Position numbers and translations under genes: made by a program. Shown here piece after piece: positions 53,309 through 61,897 of a DNA stretch of 64,000 bases. Below the pieces are notes generated by a model. It worked only from the letters and a program-made list of their open reading frames with translations. It searched no databases and had not been told where the DNA came from. The stretch lies in NCBI RefSeq assembly GCF_014640635.1, contig NZ_BMHI01000005.1, forward strand, positions 372,001 through 436,000, read 5' to 3'. This DNA comes from Flexivirga endophytica (GTDB lineage Bacteria > Actinomycetota > Actinomycetes > Actinomycetales > Dermatophilaceae). Positions within the stretch are counted from its first letter, which is position 1, and each line of letters opens with the position of its first letter.

Positions 53309-53321
53309 GTGAAATTTTCGC
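53309..53321. promoter_or_regulatory. Palindrome upstream of aceB
   Basis: GTGAAATTTTCGC forms an inverted repeat (GYGAAA around a central T) 24 bases before the malate synthase start, a suitable operator position for the aceB-glcDEF operon. The regulator is unknown. Confidence 0.4.
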
Positions 53322-53497
53322 ATGTCGGAATTACCTGGCTCGCTACCGCAGCCTAGCGCGCGGCGTTCCGCCCATCCTTTCCACCCCGGGGCACTGTCGG
53401 CAAGGGGCGCCGGCCGCACGCCGGACAGCGGGTGAATCCGGTCACGTCGAGACCGCTCTACTCGCGAGTAATGACCCGGTGGCGACAGGCTGGTGCG

Positions 53498-54724
53498 GTG
53501 ACGACCTCCCTGAGCCCGCGCCCGGCCGAGACCGCCGACGCCGATCGCCTTTCCGACGGCCGGATCCGGCTCGCGGTGCTGGCTCTGGCGCTGGGTGGTT
53601 TCGCGATCGGGACGACCGAGTTCGTCACGATGGGCCTGTTGCCGCAGATCGCCGACGGAGTCGGCATCACCATTCCGACCGCCGGTCACGTCGTGTCGGC
53701 ATACGCGATCGGTGTGGTCGTCGGAGCACCGCTGGTCGCGATGTTCGCGGCGCGGCTGCGTCGCAAGATCGTGCTCGTCGCGCTCATGGTCGCCTTCGCA
53801 GCAGGCAATCTCGGCTCCGCGCTCTCGCCGAACTATCACGTGCTGCTGATCGCGCGGTTCGTCAGTGGACTGCCGCACGGTGCGTTCTTCGGGATCGGCT
53901 CCGTGGTCGCCGCATCATTGGTGCCGCTGCACCGGCGGACCTCCGCCGTCGCGATGATGCTGGCCGGCCTGACCGTCGCCAACATCGTCGGGGTCCCTCT
54001 TGCGACCCTGCTCGGCCAGCACCTCGGCTGGCAGTGGCCGTACGTCTTCGTGAGCCTGGTGGCGGTCGCCACCATCGCCGCGGTCCTGGTGTGGGTGCCG
54101 ATGCAGCCGGCCGACGCCGCCGCCACCGCACGCTCGGAGCTGAGCGCGCTGGCGCGGCCGCAGGTGTGGCTCACGCTCGGCGTCGGCACCGTCGGGTTCG
54201 GCGGCATGTTCGCGACGTTCTCCTACATCACGCCGACGATGACGAAGCTCACCGGCTTCGACGACGCGGTAGTGCCGCTGATCCTGGTGGTCTACGGGGT
54301 CGGTATGACGGTGGGCACGATGCTGTCCGGCCGTGTCGCCGCCCGCGGGATGTTGCGGGGAATGATCGCGATGCTGGCAGCGATCGCGGTGCTGCTTGCA
54401 CTGTTCGGCGTCATGGCCCAGGCGCGTCCGACCGCGGTGCTGGGCGTGTTCCTGCTCGGTTTGCTGCCGTCGGTGCTGGTGCCGCTGCTGCAGACCCGGC
54501 TGATGGACGTCGCGGGTGGTGGTCAGTCCCTCGCGGCGGCGCTCAACCACTCCACGCTGAACATCGCCAACGCGCTGGGCGCCTGGCTCGGCAGTGTGGT
54601 GCTCGCGAACGGACTCGGCTACGAGTGGCCGAGCCGGGTCGGTGCGCTGCTCGCGGTGGCCGGCATCGCGATCGCCGGCAGCAGCGCGATGCTCGCGCGC
54701 CGGGAATCGCTCCGGGAGGAATGA
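53498..54724 (+). CDS. MFS transporter, AraJ/Cmx-like (DHA1)
   Basis: A 408-residue exporter with 12 predicted helices. GTTEFVTMGLLPQIADGVGI (about 38-57) and SAYAIGVVVGAPLVAM (about 66), followed by the loop RLRRKIVL, are typical of DHA1 drug exporters such as AraJ and chloramphenicol efflux proteins. GTG 53498 is preferred, with a TAATGA-type -10 around 53469-53474; ATG 53471 and an upstream start at 53432 are in frame. It is unrelated by operon to its neighbours. A second member of the same subgroup is at 9380. Confidence 0.82.
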   Translation: MTTSLSPRPAETADADRLSDGRIRLAVLALALGGFAIGTTEFVTMGLLPQIADGVGITIPTAGHVVSAYAIGVVVGAPLVAMFAARLRRKIVLVALMVAFAAGNLGSALSPNYHVLLIARFVSGLPHGAFFGIGSVVAASLVPLHRRTSAVAMMLAGLTVANIVGVPLATLLGQHLGWQWPYVFVSLVAVATIAAVLVWVPMQPADAAATARSELSALARPQVWLTLGVGTVGFGGMFATFSYITPTMTKLTGFDDAVVPLILVVYGVGMTVGTMLSGRVAARGMLRGMIAMLAAIAVLLALFGVMAQARPTAVLGVFLLGLLPSVLVPLLQTRLMDVAGGGQSLAAALNHSTLNIANALGAWLGSVVLANGLGYEWPSRVGALLAVAGIAIAGSSAMLARRESLREE

Positions 54725-54731
54725 CGAACCC

Positions 54732-54758
54732 GCCCGCGCCCGGAGGGCACGAGCGGGC
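54732..54758. terminator. GC-rich hairpin between convergent genes
   Basis: GCCCGC (54732-54737) pairs with GCGGGC (54753-54758), continued by GCCC/GGGC inside with an internal bulge. It separates the converging MFS and secreted protein genes. Confidence 0.4.
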
Positions 54759-54780
54759 TGGCGCAGCAGCTGGTTCCGGC

Positions 54781-55425
54781 TCAGAGCTGCGGCGTGAATG
54801 TCGCTGTGACGGTGTTGCCCCCGCCGGAGGTGAGCTGAGTGATCAGCGGGGTGAGCAGACCGCAGCCGGTGAACTTCGGGATCGTGTAGGTCGAGCTCAG
54901 CGTGAGCGGATCGGTGAGGCCGGTCAACTCGCCGGTGAGGTGCATGGAGGCCGGGGTGGCGGTCTTGCAAGTCTGGCTCGGGACCAGGTTGATGAAACTG
55001 AAGATCGGTGGCGTGAGCTTGGTGATGTGGATGTTGAACTGCTGGGTCGCCTCGACGTCCTTCGTCGTGAGGTTCACATTGCCGGTGGCCGGTCCCACGG
55101 GCTCGATCTGCAGGGTCGCCGTGGCGATCCCGGGGATGCTGAAGACGCCCGGGATGATCGGCAGGTCGACCTTCATGGTGGCCGGCTTCAGGTCGAGCGT
55201 CGCCGACAGGTTGTTGCCGGCGGCGCCGAGGTCGATCTTGGCAGTCTGCGTCCCGCTGAAGACGACCGTCTTGCCGGGCTTGGCGACATACGTCGAGACC
55301 TTCGCGGTCTGCGGCAGTGTCACCACCGGGTCCGCACTTGCACCCGGCGACGTGGCGACGGCGACGCCCGCCGCCGCTCCGGCAGCGGTCAGTGCGATCC
55401 CGATCCGTCGTGCGGTGTGAGCCAT
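54781..55425 (-). CDS. Secreted protein of unknown function
   Basis: A 214-residue exported protein with an N-terminal signal peptide (about 1-32, ARRIGIALTAAGAAAGVAVA, cleavage near ASA-DP). The mature part is beta-rich, with alternating hydrophobic residues (VSTYVAKPGKTVVFSGTQTAKIDLG) and two Cys (near 168 and 196) that could form a disulfide. I do not recognise the family; many actinobacteria have similar secreted beta proteins. ATG 55425 follows AAAGGA. No neighbouring gene hints at its role. Confidence 0.75.
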   Translation of the reverse strand: MAHTARRIGIALTAAGAAAGVAVATSPGASADPVVTLPQTAKVSTYVAKPGKTVVFSGTQTAKIDLGAAGNNLSATLDLKPATMKVDLPIIPGVFSIPGIATATLQIEPVGPATGNVNLTTKDVEATQQFNIHITKLTPPIFSFINLVPSQTCKTATPASMHLTGELTGLTDPLTLSSTYTIPKFTGCGLLTPLITQLTSGGGNTVTATFTPQL

Positions 55426-55599
55426 GGTGGTTCCTTTCGGCCGGGCCGGCGCCGCCGGTCCTGTGATGGGGATCACAAGCTACCAACGCGTAACTTCCGG
55501 CCGAGTAGGTTTTGCCGAAATCCGCCGGTTCGGATCGCCATGGCCCGCATGGGACACTGTGCGCAGTCCTTCCCTGACCCGATTCCGAGGTAATCCCCG

Positions 55600-57456
55600 T
55601 TGTCACCCATGGCTCGTCAGGCGCTGTCGCCCGCCGCAACGCCCCCGGACCTGATCCGGAACTTCTGCATCATCGCCCACATCGACCACGGCAAGTCGAC
55701 GCTGGCCGACCGCATGCTGCAGATCACCGGTGTCGTCGACGACCGGGCGATGCGCGCGCAGTACCTCGACCGCATGGACATCGAGCGGGAGCGTGGCATC
55801 ACGATCAAGAGCCAGGCGGTCCGGATGCCTTGGGAGGTCGACGGATCGACCTACTGCCTCAACATGATCGACACGCCGGGTCACGTCGACTTCACCTATG
55901 AGGTGTCGCGCTCGCTGGCCGCGTGTGAGGGCGCGATCCTGCTGGTCGACGCAGCGCAGGGCATCGAGGCGCAGACGCTGGCGAACCTCTACCTCGCCAT
56001 GGAGAACGACCTCACGATCATCCCGGTGCTCAACAAGATCGACCTTCCGGCGGCCCAGCCGGAGAAGTATGCCGAGGAGCTCGCCGGGCTGATCGGTTGC
56101 GATCCATCCGAGGTGCTGCAGGTGTCCGGCAAGACCGGCGTCGGTGTCGAGCCGCTGCTGGACGAGATCGTGCGGCAGATCCCGGTGCCCGAGGGCGACG
56201 CCGACGCTCCGGCGCGGGCGATGATCTTCGACTCGGTCTACGACACCTACCGCGGTGTGGTGACCTACGTGCGCGTCATCGACGGCTCCCTGAGTCCGCG
56301 CGAACGCATCGAGATGATGTCGACCGGCGCGATCCACGACCTGCTCGAGATCGGTGTCATCTCACCGGAGCCCAAGCCGGCGGACGGCCTGGGCGTCGGC
56401 GAGGTCGGCTACCTCATCACCGGGGTGAAGGACGTCCGCCAGTCCCGCGTCGGTGACACGGTGACCTCCGCCCGGCACGGTGCGACGACGGCGTTGGGCG
56501 GCTACCGCGACCCGAAACCGATGGTCTACTCCGGGCTCTACCCGATCGACGGTTCGGACTACCCGATCCTGCGGGACGCCCTCGACAAACTGAAGCTCAA
56601 CGATGCGGCTCTGATCTACGAGCCGGAGACGTCGGCGGCACTTGGCTTCGGATTCCGGATCGGCTTCCTGGGCATGCTGCACCTCGAGATCGTTCGTGAG
56701 CGCCTGGAGCGGGAGTTCGACCTCGATCTGATCTCGACGTTGCCGAGCGTTGTCTACGAAGTCACCCTCGACGACTCGCGCACGGTGACAGTGACCAACC
56801 CGAGCGAGTTCCCCGACGGTAAGGTCGCCTCGATCAGCGAGCCGGTGGTGCGCGCGACGATCCTGGCGCCGAGCGAGTTCATCGGCTCGATCATGGAGCT
56901 GTGCCAGACCCGCCGCGGAACGTTGCGCGGCATGGACTACCTGTCGCCCGAGCGCGTCGAGATGCGATACACGCTGCCGCTCGCGGAGATCGTCTTCGAC
57001 TTCTTCGACGCGTTGAAGTCCAAGACTCGCGGCTACGCCTCGTTCGACTACGAGCCCGATGGCGAGCAGGTCGCGGACCTGGTCAAGGTCGACGTGCTGT
57101 TGCAGGGCGACAAGGTCGACGCGTTCTCCAACATCGTGCACCGGGACAAGGCATACGGATACGGCGTCGCGATGGCGACCAAGCTGAAGGAACTCATCCC
57201 GCGTCAGCAGTTCGAGGTGCCGATCCAGGCTGCCATCGGCACCCGGATCATCGCTCGCGAGAACATCCGCGCCATCCGCAAGGACGTGCTTGCCAAGTGC
57301 TACGGCGGTGACATCAGCCGTAAGCGCAAGCTGCTGGAGAAGCAGAAGGAAGGCAAGAAGCGGATGAAGATGGTCGGCTCCGTGGAGGTCCCGCAGGAGG
57401 CTTTCATTGCCGCCCTCTCGCAGGACGCCGACGCTGTCGAGAAGGCGAAGAAGTAA
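55600..57456 (+). CDS. lepA: Elongation factor 4
   Basis: A 618-residue translational GTPase that acts on ribosomes in initiation and back-translocation. [14 protein letters not shown] (about 26), the switch region [21 protein letters not shown] (about 92) and NKIDLP (about 145) form the G domain; the C-terminal LepA-specific domain includes [29 protein letters not shown] 55600 is chosen because GAGG lies 9 bases upstream and homologues begin MSPMARQ; ATG 55609 is the alternative. Confidence 0.97.
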   Translation: MSPMARQALSPAATPPDLIRNFCIIAHIDHGKSTLADRMLQITGVVDDRAMRAQYLDRMDIERERGITIKSQAVRMPWEVDGSTYCLNMIDTPGHVDFTYEVSRSLAACEGAILLVDAAQGIEAQTLANLYLAMENDLTIIPVLNKIDLPAAQPEKYAEELAGLIGCDPSEVLQVSGKTGVGVEPLLDEIVRQIPVPEGDADAPARAMIFDSVYDTYRGVVTYVRVIDGSLSPRERIEMMSTGAIHDLLEIGVISPEPKPADGLGVGEVGYLITGVKDVRQSRVGDTVTSARHGATTALGGYRDPKPMVYSGLYPIDGSDYPILRDALDKLKLNDAALIYEPETSAALGFGFRIGFLGMLHLEIVRERLEREFDLDLISTLPSVVYEVTLDDSRTVTVTNPSEFPDGKVASISEPVVRATILAPSEFIGSIMELCQTRRGTLRGMDYLSPERVEMRYTLPLAEIVFDFFDALKSKTRGYASFDYEPDGEQVADLVKVDVLLQGDKVDAFSNIVHRDKAYGYGVAMATKLKELIPRQQFEVPIQAAIGTRIIARENIRAIRKDVLAKCYGGDISRKRKLLEKQKEGKKRMKMVGSVEVPQEAFIAALSQDADAVEKAKK

Positions 57457-58236
57457 GTGCCGCAACCTGATTCGCCGCACCTTTCGCGAACCAGATCGTT
57501 CACCCGACGCAGTGGCCGAATGGCGCAGCGCCACCACCGCGCGCTGGCCGAGCACGGCCCGGCATACCTGCTGGATCTGCCGATGGTCGGCGAGGGAACG
57601 ACCGTCGAGCCCGATTTCCGACTCGACGTGGCGAGTGCGTTCGGCCGTGCGGCGCCGCTCATCGTCGAGATCGGTTCCGGCGGCGGCGACTGTGTGGTTC
57701 ACGCTGCGCTGGAGCACCCGGATCGCAACTTCCTCGCCATCGAGGTGTGGGTTCCCGGGGTGGCGCAGACGATCGCGAAGTGCGTGCACGAGGGCGTCGA
57801 CAACGTCCGGCTGATCTGTGCGGACGCTGCCCAAGCCCTGCCGACCATGCTCGGGCCTGCGAGCGTGCGTGAGGTCTGGACCTTCTTCCCGGACCCCTGG
57901 CCCAAGGTCAAGCATCACAAGCGACGGCTCGTGCAGCCGGAGTTCGCCGACAAGGTCGCCGATCTGCTGGAGCCGGAAGGAAATTGGCGGCTTGCGACCG
58001 ACTGGGCGGACTACGCCTGGCAGATCCGCGACGTGGTCGAGGGCTGCTCCGGGCTCACCAACCCGTATGCCGGCCGGCTGGCCGACCCGGGTGATGTCGA
58101 CGTCGATCCGCAGGGCGACCGCGGTGGTTTCGCGCCGCGCTTCGAGGGCCGGGTGGAGACCCGCTTCGAGCGCAAGGGGCTGCGGGTGGACCGCATCGTG
58201 CGGGATGTGGTCGGCACCAAACCTCCCGCGAGTTGA
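57457..58236 (+). CDS. trmB: tRNA (guanine-N7-)-methyltransferase
   Basis: A 259-residue SAM-dependent enzyme methylating G46 in tRNA. The SAM site IVEIGSGGGDCVVHAA (about 69) and the TrmB signature VWTFFPDPWPKVKHHKRRLVQ (position about 147-167) are clear. The N-terminal 25 residues are a basic tail. GTG 57457 follows the lepA stop without a gap. Confidence 0.95.
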   Translation: MPQPDSPHLSRTRSFTRRSGRMAQRHHRALAEHGPAYLLDLPMVGEGTTVEPDFRLDVASAFGRAAPLIVEIGSGGGDCVVHAALEHPDRNFLAIEVWVPGVAQTIAKCVHEGVDNVRLICADAAQALPTMLGPASVREVWTFFPDPWPKVKHHKRRLVQPEFADKVADLLEPEGNWRLATDWADYAWQIRDVVEGCSGLTNPYAGRLADPGDVDVDPQGDRGGFAPRFEGRVETRFERKGLRVDRIVRDVVGTKPPAS

Positions 58237-58248
58237 GCTACTGGCGAG

Positions 58249-58254
58249 TAACAT
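58249..58254 (+). promoter_or_regulatory. -10 element of a leaderless gene
   Basis: TAACAT ends 7 bases before ATG 58261, so transcription probably starts at the A of the start codon. Confidence 0.5.
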
Positions 58255-58260
58255 CGTCGT

Positions 58261-58731
58261 ATGACGTCGACCTACCAGCTCTACCAGCGCCTGACCACCA
58301 AGCCGTTCGGGCGACAGCTCTTCGCGCTGGGTTTCATGGCGCGTGCGCCGTACTTCGCGACCGTGCAGCCCCAGGTCCGGGAGATGGCGCCGAATCGCGG
58401 TGTTGTCCGGATCCGCAAGTGGCGTGGGGTCCAGAACCACATCGGCACCATCCATGCGATCGCTGTCGCCAACGGCATGGAGGCGGCCATGGGACTGCTC
58501 GCGGAGGCAACGGTCAAGCCGGGAACTCGGTGGATCCCCAAGGGAATTCAGCTGGACTACATCACCAAGGTGCCGAGCGCCGTGTACTGCATCGCGGAGA
58601 CCGACCCGGCCGATTGGGACCAGGACGCCCCGCACGAGGTGAAGGTGCGAGTCACCGGCAAGCTCGCCGACGGCACCGAGGTGGTCAAGGGCATCATCCC
58701 GCTGTGGGTGACGGCCAAGCGGGCCTCCTAG
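58261..58731 (+). CDS. DUF4442 hotdog-fold protein
   Basis: A 156-residue protein of the same family as the gene at 16202. The central HNHIGTIHAIA-type block (QNHIGTIHAIAVANGMEAAMG, position about 59-79) matches the hotdog helix of thioesterases, and the strands VKPGTRWIPKGIQLDYI follow. An acyl-CoA thioesterase role is likely but unproven. It appears leaderless and lies 24 bases after trmB. Confidence 0.78.
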   Translation: MTSTYQLYQRLTTKPFGRQLFALGFMARAPYFATVQPQVREMAPNRGVVRIRKWRGVQNHIGTIHAIAVANGMEAAMGLLAEATVKPGTRWIPKGIQLDYITKVPSAVYCIAETDPADWDQDAPHEVKVRVTGKLADGTEVVKGIIPLWVTAKRAS

Positions 58732-58743
58732 CGCGCAGTCGGG

Positions 58744-59625
58744 TCAGGCGCGACCGGCGATCTCGACCAGATCGGCTGCCGCGCCACGCATCCGGCGCGG
58801 TCCGGTCCAGACGGCGCGCAACTGCCGATGCAGCCGCAGCGTGGTCGGGACCTCGCACAGTGATCCTGCGGCCAGTGCGTCGGACACGGCGAGTCGACTC
58901 AGCACGGCCGGCGCCGTTCCCGACTGCACGCTGACCCGGACGGCTGCGTTGCTGGCGAGTTCGACTGCCGGCCGGGCAGGCGTCCCGAGTGCTTCGTCGA
59001 GGGCGACACGGGTGCCCGATCCCGGCTCGCGCATGACGAGCGGAGTGCAACTCAACTCGTCGGCGGACACGCGCGATCGGCGCCTCGCCCAGGGATGGCC
59101 GGGCGTCACCACGAGGACCAACTCGTCGTGCGCCACGACGAGATGGTTGACGCCGCGCGGCGGGCGCGGGCCCTCGATGAAGCCCAGGTCGCACCGTGCC
59201 TCGAGCAGGTCGTCGAGGACGTCGTGCGTGTTGTGCACGTGGATCTCGATGCGCACCTCCGGATGAGCCTCGCGCAACGCGGCCAGCCAAGACGGCAGGA
59301 GATGCTCGGCGACCGTCTGACTCGCTGCGACGACTATCGATTCGGTGCTGTCGGTGGCGAGGGAGGCTGCCCCGTCGGTCAACTCGCGGGCGGCGCGAAT
59401 CACGTTGCGTGACCAGTCGACGACCAGCAGGCCGGACGCGGTGAGCGTCGATCCGGCGGTCGACCGGTGCAGCAGCGTCACGCCGAGGTGTCGCTCGAGC
59501 CGGGCGATCGATCGGCTCGCATTGGGTTGGGCGACGCCCGTCGCACGGGCGCCGGAGGACAGGCTGCCGTGATCGGCGACTGCGACGAGCAACTCCAGTG
59601 CGCTGAGGTCCGGCCAGGAAGTCAT
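58744..59625 (-). CDS. LysR-family transcriptional regulator
   Basis: A 293-residue regulator. The winged helix-turn-helix is at about 5-62 (ALELLVAVADHGSLSSGARATGVAQPNASRSIARLE), and the periplasmic-binding-like effector domain follows (about 90-290). It is divergent from a YeiH-type transporter gene, as in enterobacteria where the LysR regulator YeiE controls yeiH. The shared promoter includes a dyad at 59626-59647. It probably senses a sulfur anion such as sulfite, by analogy. Confidence 0.87.
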   Translation of the reverse strand: MTSWPDLSALELLVAVADHGSLSSGARATGVAQPNASRSIARLERHLGVTLLHRSTAGSTLTASGLLVVDWSRNVIRAARELTDGAASLATDSTESIVVAASQTVAEHLLPSWLAALREAHPEVRIEIHVHNTHDVLDDLLEARCDLGFIEGPRPPRGVNHLVVAHDELVLVVTPGHPWARRRSRVSADELSCTPLVMREPGSGTRVALDEALGTPARPAVELASNAAVRVSVQSGTAPAVLSRLAVSDALAAGSLCEVPTTLRLHRQLRAVWTGPRRMRGAAADLVEIAGRA

Positions 59626-59647
59626 ATGCGGAGGATATACCCGCTAT
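59626..59647. promoter_or_regulatory. LysR binding-site candidate
   Basis: TATGCGG (about 59625-59631) and CCGCTAT (59641-59647) form an imperfect inverted repeat around an AT-rich centre, directly upstream of both divergent genes and overlapping the lysR start. Confidence 0.45.
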
Positions 59648-59702
59648 GAGGAGATGACGGCTACCGCGTGGGTCGTCGTTGCCCGAATCTTGAAGAGTGG
59701 CA

Positions 59703-60830
59703 ATGACGACGAAGTACCTGAGCGGGTCTCGATACGCCGCTCGTCCCTCGCGGCACTCGACCGGCCCGCACGGCGGTTCGAGTGGTCGGCGGAGCGCAGC
59801 GCAGGAGGCGGATCGAAACTCGGGCCGCCAGGTGCTGAGCTACTTGCCCGGCCTGGTTGTCGCCGTCCTGATCGCATCGGTCGCAACGGTGCTCGGCCAC
59901 TTCGCCCCCGTCGTCGGCGGCCCCGTCTTCGGAATCGTCCTCGGCATCGTGGCCGGCAGCACCCTCCCGGCGCTTCGTACCCAACGGGTCGCCCCGGGCG
60001 TCGCATTCGCAGGCAAGGGCGTGCTGCAACTGTCGATCGTGGTGCTCGGGACGGGACTGTCCTTGGCCAAGGTGGTCCAAGTCGGTGGCGATTCGCTACC
60101 GGTCATGCTCGGCACCTTCGTCGTCGCACTTGGCGGTGCCTACGTCCTCGGGCGCGCTTTGGGCATCAACGCCGAGCTGGCCACGCTGATCGGTGTGGGC
60201 ACGGGCATCTGCGGCGCCTCGGCGATCGCGGCAACGACGGCGGTGTTGCGTCCGAAGCAGTCGAACGTCGCCTACGCGATCGGCACCATCTTCACGTTCA
60301 ATATCCTTGCGGTGCTGTTGTTTCCGCCGATCGGGCACCTGATCGGTATGACGGGTCACTCCTTCGGGTTGTGGAGCGGCACGGCGGTCAACGACACCTC
60401 GTCGGTCGTCGCCGCGGCATACAGCTTCGGCGACGGCGCCGGCCCCTACGCAATCGTGGTGAAGCTGACCCGGTCACTGTTGATCATCCCGATCGTCGTC
60501 GTGCTGGCGTTCGTCGTCGCGCGGCGGGAGGCGGCGAGCCAGGGCGAGCGGGTGCGGATCCCGTGGCGCAAGGTCGTGCCGGCGTTCCTCATCGGGTTCC
60601 TGGTGGCAGCCGCGCTGAACTCACTCGGCGTGATCCCGGCCGACTGGCACGACGGGCTGACCTTCCTCGGCACGTTCCTGATCACCGTCGCGCTCGTCGG
60701 CATCGGGGTCGGTCTGCGGCCAGCCCAGCTGCGGGAGGCCGGTCACCGGCCGCTGCTGCTCGGTGCGCTGCTGTGGATCTGTGTCTCGCTGGCCAGCTTG
60801 GGGCTGCAGGCGCTGACCGGCACCCTCTGA
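59703..60830 (+). CDS. YeiH/UPF0324-family transporter (putative sulfate/sulfite exporter)
   Basis: A 375-residue integral membrane protein with about ten helices, of the TIGR00698 putative sulfate exporter family. Conserved pieces are VLQLSIVVLGTGLSL (about 110), GVGTGICGASAIAATT (about 165) and the second-half GTAVNDTSSVVAAAYSFG (about 227). The first 42 residues are hydrophilic and encoded by REP-like repeat DNA; the membrane part begins at VLSYLPGLVVAVL. GTG 59832 would give about 332 residues, closer to family length, but has no ribosome binding site. The ATG is preceded by AAGAG. It is controlled by the divergent LysR protein. Confidence 0.82.
   Translation: MTTKYLSGSRYAARPSRHSTGPHGGSSGRRSAAQEADRNSGRQVLSYLPGLVVAVLIASVATVLGHFAPVVGGPVFGIVLGIVAGSTLPALRTQRVAPGVAFAGKGVLQLSIVVLGTGLSLAKVVQVGGDSLPVMLGTFVVALGGAYVLGRALGINAELATLIGVGTGICGASAIAATTAVLRPKQSNVAYAIGTIFTFNILAVLLFPPIGHLIGMTGHSFGLWSGTAVNDTSSVVAAAYSFGDGAGPYAIVVKLTRSLLIIPIVVVLAFVVARREAASQGERVRIPWRKVVPAFLIGFLVAAALNSLGVIPADWHDGLTFLGTFLITVALVGIGVGLRPAQLREAGHRPLLLGALLWICVSLASLGLQALTGTL
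59725..59821. repeat. REP-like inverted repeat pair inside the transporter 5' end
   Basis: The left copy (59725-59762) begins GGTCTCGATACGCCGCTCG and ends CACTCGACC; the right copy (59775-59821) begins GGTTCGAGTGGTCGGCGG and ends GGATCGAAACT. They are inverted relative to each other and resemble the GGTCTCGATACG...CTCGACC repeats of actinobacterial genomes. In frame they encode a Ser/Arg/His-rich segment. Confidence 0.55.
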
Positions 60831-60840
60831 ACCTGGCCGG

Positions 60841-61824
60841 TCAGTCGCGAGAACGTATGGCGCTCAACGACTTTCCTGCATACTCGTGCAGCGCGGTGTC
60901 GACCGTGACGCCTGCGGACCGGAGGTTCATGCTGACCGCTCCGAGGGTGCCGTCCGCCATGGCAGCGACCGGTCCGGTCCAGCCGCGGTCGCGCAGCAAC
61001 TCGGTGACCCGTGCCCGCAGCGCGGTCTGGTGGAAGAGCACGCTGCCGCCGATGATCAATGGCGCGGTCCGGTCCGGTCCAGCGAGGGCCGTGACGGTAT
61101 CGGCCAGACCTTCGCCCGCCCCCTCGACGATCGTGCGGGCGACCTCGTCGGTCCCTGCCTGCTCGAACGCCAGTGGTGCGAAACGCGCGATGCCGGGCGT
61201 CGGGATCGCGTAGAGCGTGGTCACGAGTTGGTCGAGCAGCACGTCCTTGCCGGCTGATCGGTCACCGACGACATCGGCGGCTGCGAGCAGCGCTTCGGTC
61301 AGTGCGGTGCGCGGGCCGCGCCCGTCGAGGTCGGCCGTCACCGCGCGAGCCACCCGACGCGCGATCCAGTAACCGGAGCCGACGTCGCCGAGCAGCCAGC
61401 CGCGTCCGTCGCTGCGCGCAGTCGTCACGCCGCCGCGGACGACGATGGCGGCGGCGCCGGTGCCGGACACCAGCGCGGCGCCGTTCAACTCCGCGGTGCC
61501 GGAGAAGAACATCGCCTCCAGGTCGCTGCCCAGGTGCAATGGTGCGGTGATGCCCAGCTGCTGCAGCCCACGTTCCACACCGGTCAGACCGGTGGCCGAG
61601 CCGGCCATCGCCGCCAAGGCATGACCGACCTCGGCGGGCTCGACGGCCGCTTGCCGGAGCGCCGACTCCGCTGCCGAACGGATAGCTTTCGCAACGCTTT
61701 CCACACCTGACGCGGTCGGATTGCCGCCACCGGCCACGGCGTACCCGGAGCACGTGCCGTCCGAGTCGTGGACGAGCGCACGCGTGGAGGTGCCGCCCGC
61801 GTCGACGGTGAGGAAGAGACTCAT
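60841..61824 (-). CDS. BadF/BadG-type sugar kinase, N-acetylglucosamine kinase-like
   Basis: A 327-residue protein of the ASKHA kinase superfamily. LTVDAGGTSTRALVHD (about 5) is the phosphate-1 motif, ALVSGTGAAAIVV (about 117) the phosphate-2 motif and IIGGSVLFHQ (about 258) the adenosine region. The closest known function is N-acetylglucosamine kinase (NAGK type). It may phosphorylate the sugar released by the hexosaminidase encoded at 38632, although it is 20 kb away and expressed alone. Confidence 0.85.
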   Translation of the reverse strand: MSLFLTVDAGGTSTRALVHDSDGTCSGYAVAGGGNPTASGVESVAKAIRSAAESALRQAAVEPAEVGHALAAMAGSATGLTGVERGLQQLGITAPLHLGSDLEAMFFSGTAELNGAALVSGTGAAAIVVRGGVTTARSDGRGWLLGDVGSGYWIARRVARAVTADLDGRGPRTALTEALLAAADVVGDRSAGKDVLLDQLVTTLYAIPTPGIARFAPLAFEQAGTDEVARTIVEGAGEGLADTVTALAGPDRTAPLIIGGSVLFHQTALRARVTELLRDRGWTGPVAAMADGTLGAVSMNLRSAGVTVDTALHEYAGKSLSAIRSRD

Positions 61825-61885
61825 GGGTCATTCATACCGGTCGCCGGTCAGCGGCCGACCGTGCAGGTCCGCAGCAGTCCCCACC

Positions 61886-61891
61886 TACCAT
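61886..61891 (+). promoter_or_regulatory. -10 element of hemW (leaderless)
   Basis: TACCAT ends 7 bases before GTG 61898, indicating a message that begins at the start codon. Confidence 0.5.
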
Positions 61892-61897
61892 GGTGCG

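Noticed and set aside
53915-55639. Minus-strand frame of 574 codons over the MFS and secreted-protein region
   Set aside because: It passes through the secreted protein gene in another frame and antisense to the transporter; no start signal or domain.
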